Part shown: in pieces, positions 62,994 to 64,000 of the stretch | Position numbering within the stretch: position 1 is the first letter of the stretch | How the letters are laid out: every line of letters begins with the position of its first letter | Source of the DNA: an uncultured Bacteroidales bacterium | GTDB lineage: Bacteria; Bacteroidota; Bacteroidia; Bacteroidales; Paludibacteraceae | Direction: 5' to 3' | Assembly: GCA_944321895.1 (NCBI GenBank) | Contig: CALUNA010000014.1 | Coordinates: forward strand, 22,311-86,310 | Length of the DNA: 64,000 bases | The notes under the pieces: model-generated | Database searches by the model: none | Seen by the model: the letters and a program-made list of their open reading frames with translations, nothing else | Told to the model about the DNA's origin: nothing | Translations under genes and position numbers: made by a program

Positions 62994-64000
62994 ATGGAAA
63001 ATCAGAAAACAGACCAGTCGCAAATTAATCGTGTAGTTTGGAAAGCTTGTGATACTTTCCGCGGCGTCATTGACCCCAGCCAGTACAAGGACTATATATT
63101 GACCATGCTTTTCCTGAAGTATGTGAGCGATGTGTACAAGGCAAAATACGCCGAATATCTTGACAAATACGAAGGCGACAGGGAACGTGCGGCGCGTGCC
63201 ATGCGCCATGAGCGTTTTATGGTGCCGGAAAACAGCTCGTTTCACTATCTGTATGAAAACCGCAATGCAAACAATATAGGCGAGCTGATTGATATGGCTT
63301 TGGCCGATTTGGAGGATGCCAACCGTGAAAAGATGAGCAGTGAAGACGGCAGCAGCATTTTCCGCAACATCAGTTTCAATTCGGCCAACTTGGGCGAACC
63401 CAAGGAAAAAAACGCACGCTTGAAAAACCTGCTGGTCGATTTCAGCGAGCTGGAACTGGATGAATCCCATTTGGAAGACAATGATATCATAGGAGATTCT
63501 TATATGTATCTTGTTTCCACGTTTGCCAGCGAGTCGGGCAAGAAGGCGGGCGAGTTCTTCACGCCGGCCGAAGTGTCCACCTTGTTGGCCAAACTGACCA
63601 AAAGCAAGCCGGGTGCCCGTATCTGCGACCCAACTTGCGGTTCCGGTTCCCTGCTGATTAAGGCCGGCAAAGAAGTGGGCAACAACAATTTCTCGCTTTA
63701 CGGGCAGGAAGTGAACGGCAGCACATGGGCGTTGGCCATGATGAACATGTTCCTGCATAATTTTGACAATGCCGTTATCCGTTGGGGCGACACCTTGCGC
63801 AATCCCAAGCTGAAAGAGAATGACAGGCTGATGAAATTCGACACGGTAGTGGCCAACCCTCCTTTCTCTTTGGATAAATGGGGAGCCGATGAAGCGGCCA
63901 CCGACCCGTATAACCGTTTCTGGCGTGGCATTCCGCCCAAAAGCAAAGGCGACTGGGCTTTCATCTCGCACATGATAGAGGTGGCGCAGGAAGGCAGCGG
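62994..64000 (+). CDS. hsdM: Type I restriction-modification methyltransferase subunit, N-terminal part
   Basis: First 335 residues of HsdM, cut by the right window edge. The protein starts MENQKTDQSQINRVVWKACD at ATG 62994, 8 bp after the specificity gene. It has the HsdM N-terminal domain (KDYILTMLFLKYVSDVYKAK, residues ~33-52), then the methyltransferase: AGEFFTPAEVSTLLAKL, the SAM-binding motif I DPTCGSGSLLIKAG (~residue 208) and the catalytic motif IV NPPF in DTVVANPPFSL (~292). It would methylate adenine within the locus' recognition sequence. The restriction subunit and any full-length HsdS are expected beyond the edge. Confidence 0.95.
   Translation, partial: MENQKTDQSQINRVVWKACDTFRGVIDPSQYKDYILTMLFLKYVSDVYKAKYAEYLDKYEGDRERAARAMRHERFMVPENSSFHYLYENRNANNIGELIDMALADLEDANREKMSSEDGSSIFRNISFNSANLGEPKEKNARLKNLLVDFSELELDESHLEDNDIIGDSYMYLVSTFASESGKKAGEFFTPAEVSTLLAKLTKSKPGARICDPTCGSGSLLIKAGKEVGNNNFSLYGQEVNGSTWALAMMNMFLHNFDNAVIRWGDTLRNPKLKENDRLMKFDTVVANPPFSLDKWGADEAATDPYNRFWRGIPPKSKGDWAFISHMIEVAQEGS

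Noticed and set aside
62817..63971. 384-residue open frame on the minus strand
   Set aside because: Antisense to hsdS and hsdM, both of which have clear family motifs on the plus strand.

Overview
The window is a chromosomal segment of a Bacteroidales bacterium (phylum Bacteroidota). The evidence is SusC/SusD pairs, a hybrid two-component regulator, Ser-type sulfatases, proteins with type IX secretion (T9SS) tails, and repeated promoters of the Bacteroidota kind (TTTG, about 20 bp, then TAnnTTTG). The T9SS-like C-termini argue for a T9SS-bearing lineage rather than a classical gut Bacteroides, but I cannot name the genus. I saw no tRNA, rRNA, CRISPR array or insertion sequence.

Region 1 (1-17.5 kb, all + strand) is a pectin-type polysaccharide utilization locus. 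It holds the end of a SusC porter, a SusD lipoprotein, a surface lipoprotein in the SusE position, a GH2 beta-galactosidase-like enzyme, an alpha/beta-hydrolase esterase, a GH28 pectinase, a CE12-type rhamnogalacturonan acetylesterase and a secreted beta-helix protein. Last comes the hybrid two-component sensor/regulator. The set fits uptake and breakdown of acetylated, galactose-decorated rhamnogalacturonan. The regulator's promoter has its -7 box exactly in the centre of a 43-bp imperfect palindrome.

Region 2 (17.6-21.7 kb) is housekeeping: dusB and a HAD phosphatase on +, facing an M23/LysM peptidase, ndk and a DUF3298 lipoprotein on -, with a bidirectional terminator between them. Region 3 (21.8-29.6 kb, all -) has two Ser-type sulfatases flanking three modular secreted proteins (GEVED, repeat and ricin-like modules) that carry T9SS-like tails.

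Region 4 (29.8-36.5 kb, +) is a tight cluster: a Cys/His-rich small protein, a TonB-dependent receptor, a PCMD-type repeat protein, an outer-membrane barrel and an exported heavy-metal-associated (HMA) protein. It is probably a metal-handling operon. Region 5 (36.6-40.7 kb) is lysS-gpsA-pgi. Region 6 (40.8-48.8 kb) is a 2341-residue GLUG-repeat T9SS protein followed by a barrel protein.

Region 7 (48.8-57.0 kb) holds a LysM glucosaminidase, a DciA-like protein, a K+/H+ antiporter, a large GH128-like T9SS enzyme and tsaD. Region 8 (57.1-62.3 kb) is a TamB-like protein with an odd start codon plus a DUF3256 protein. Region 9 (62.4 kb to the end) starts a type I restriction-modification locus, with a half-size specificity subunit before hsdM.
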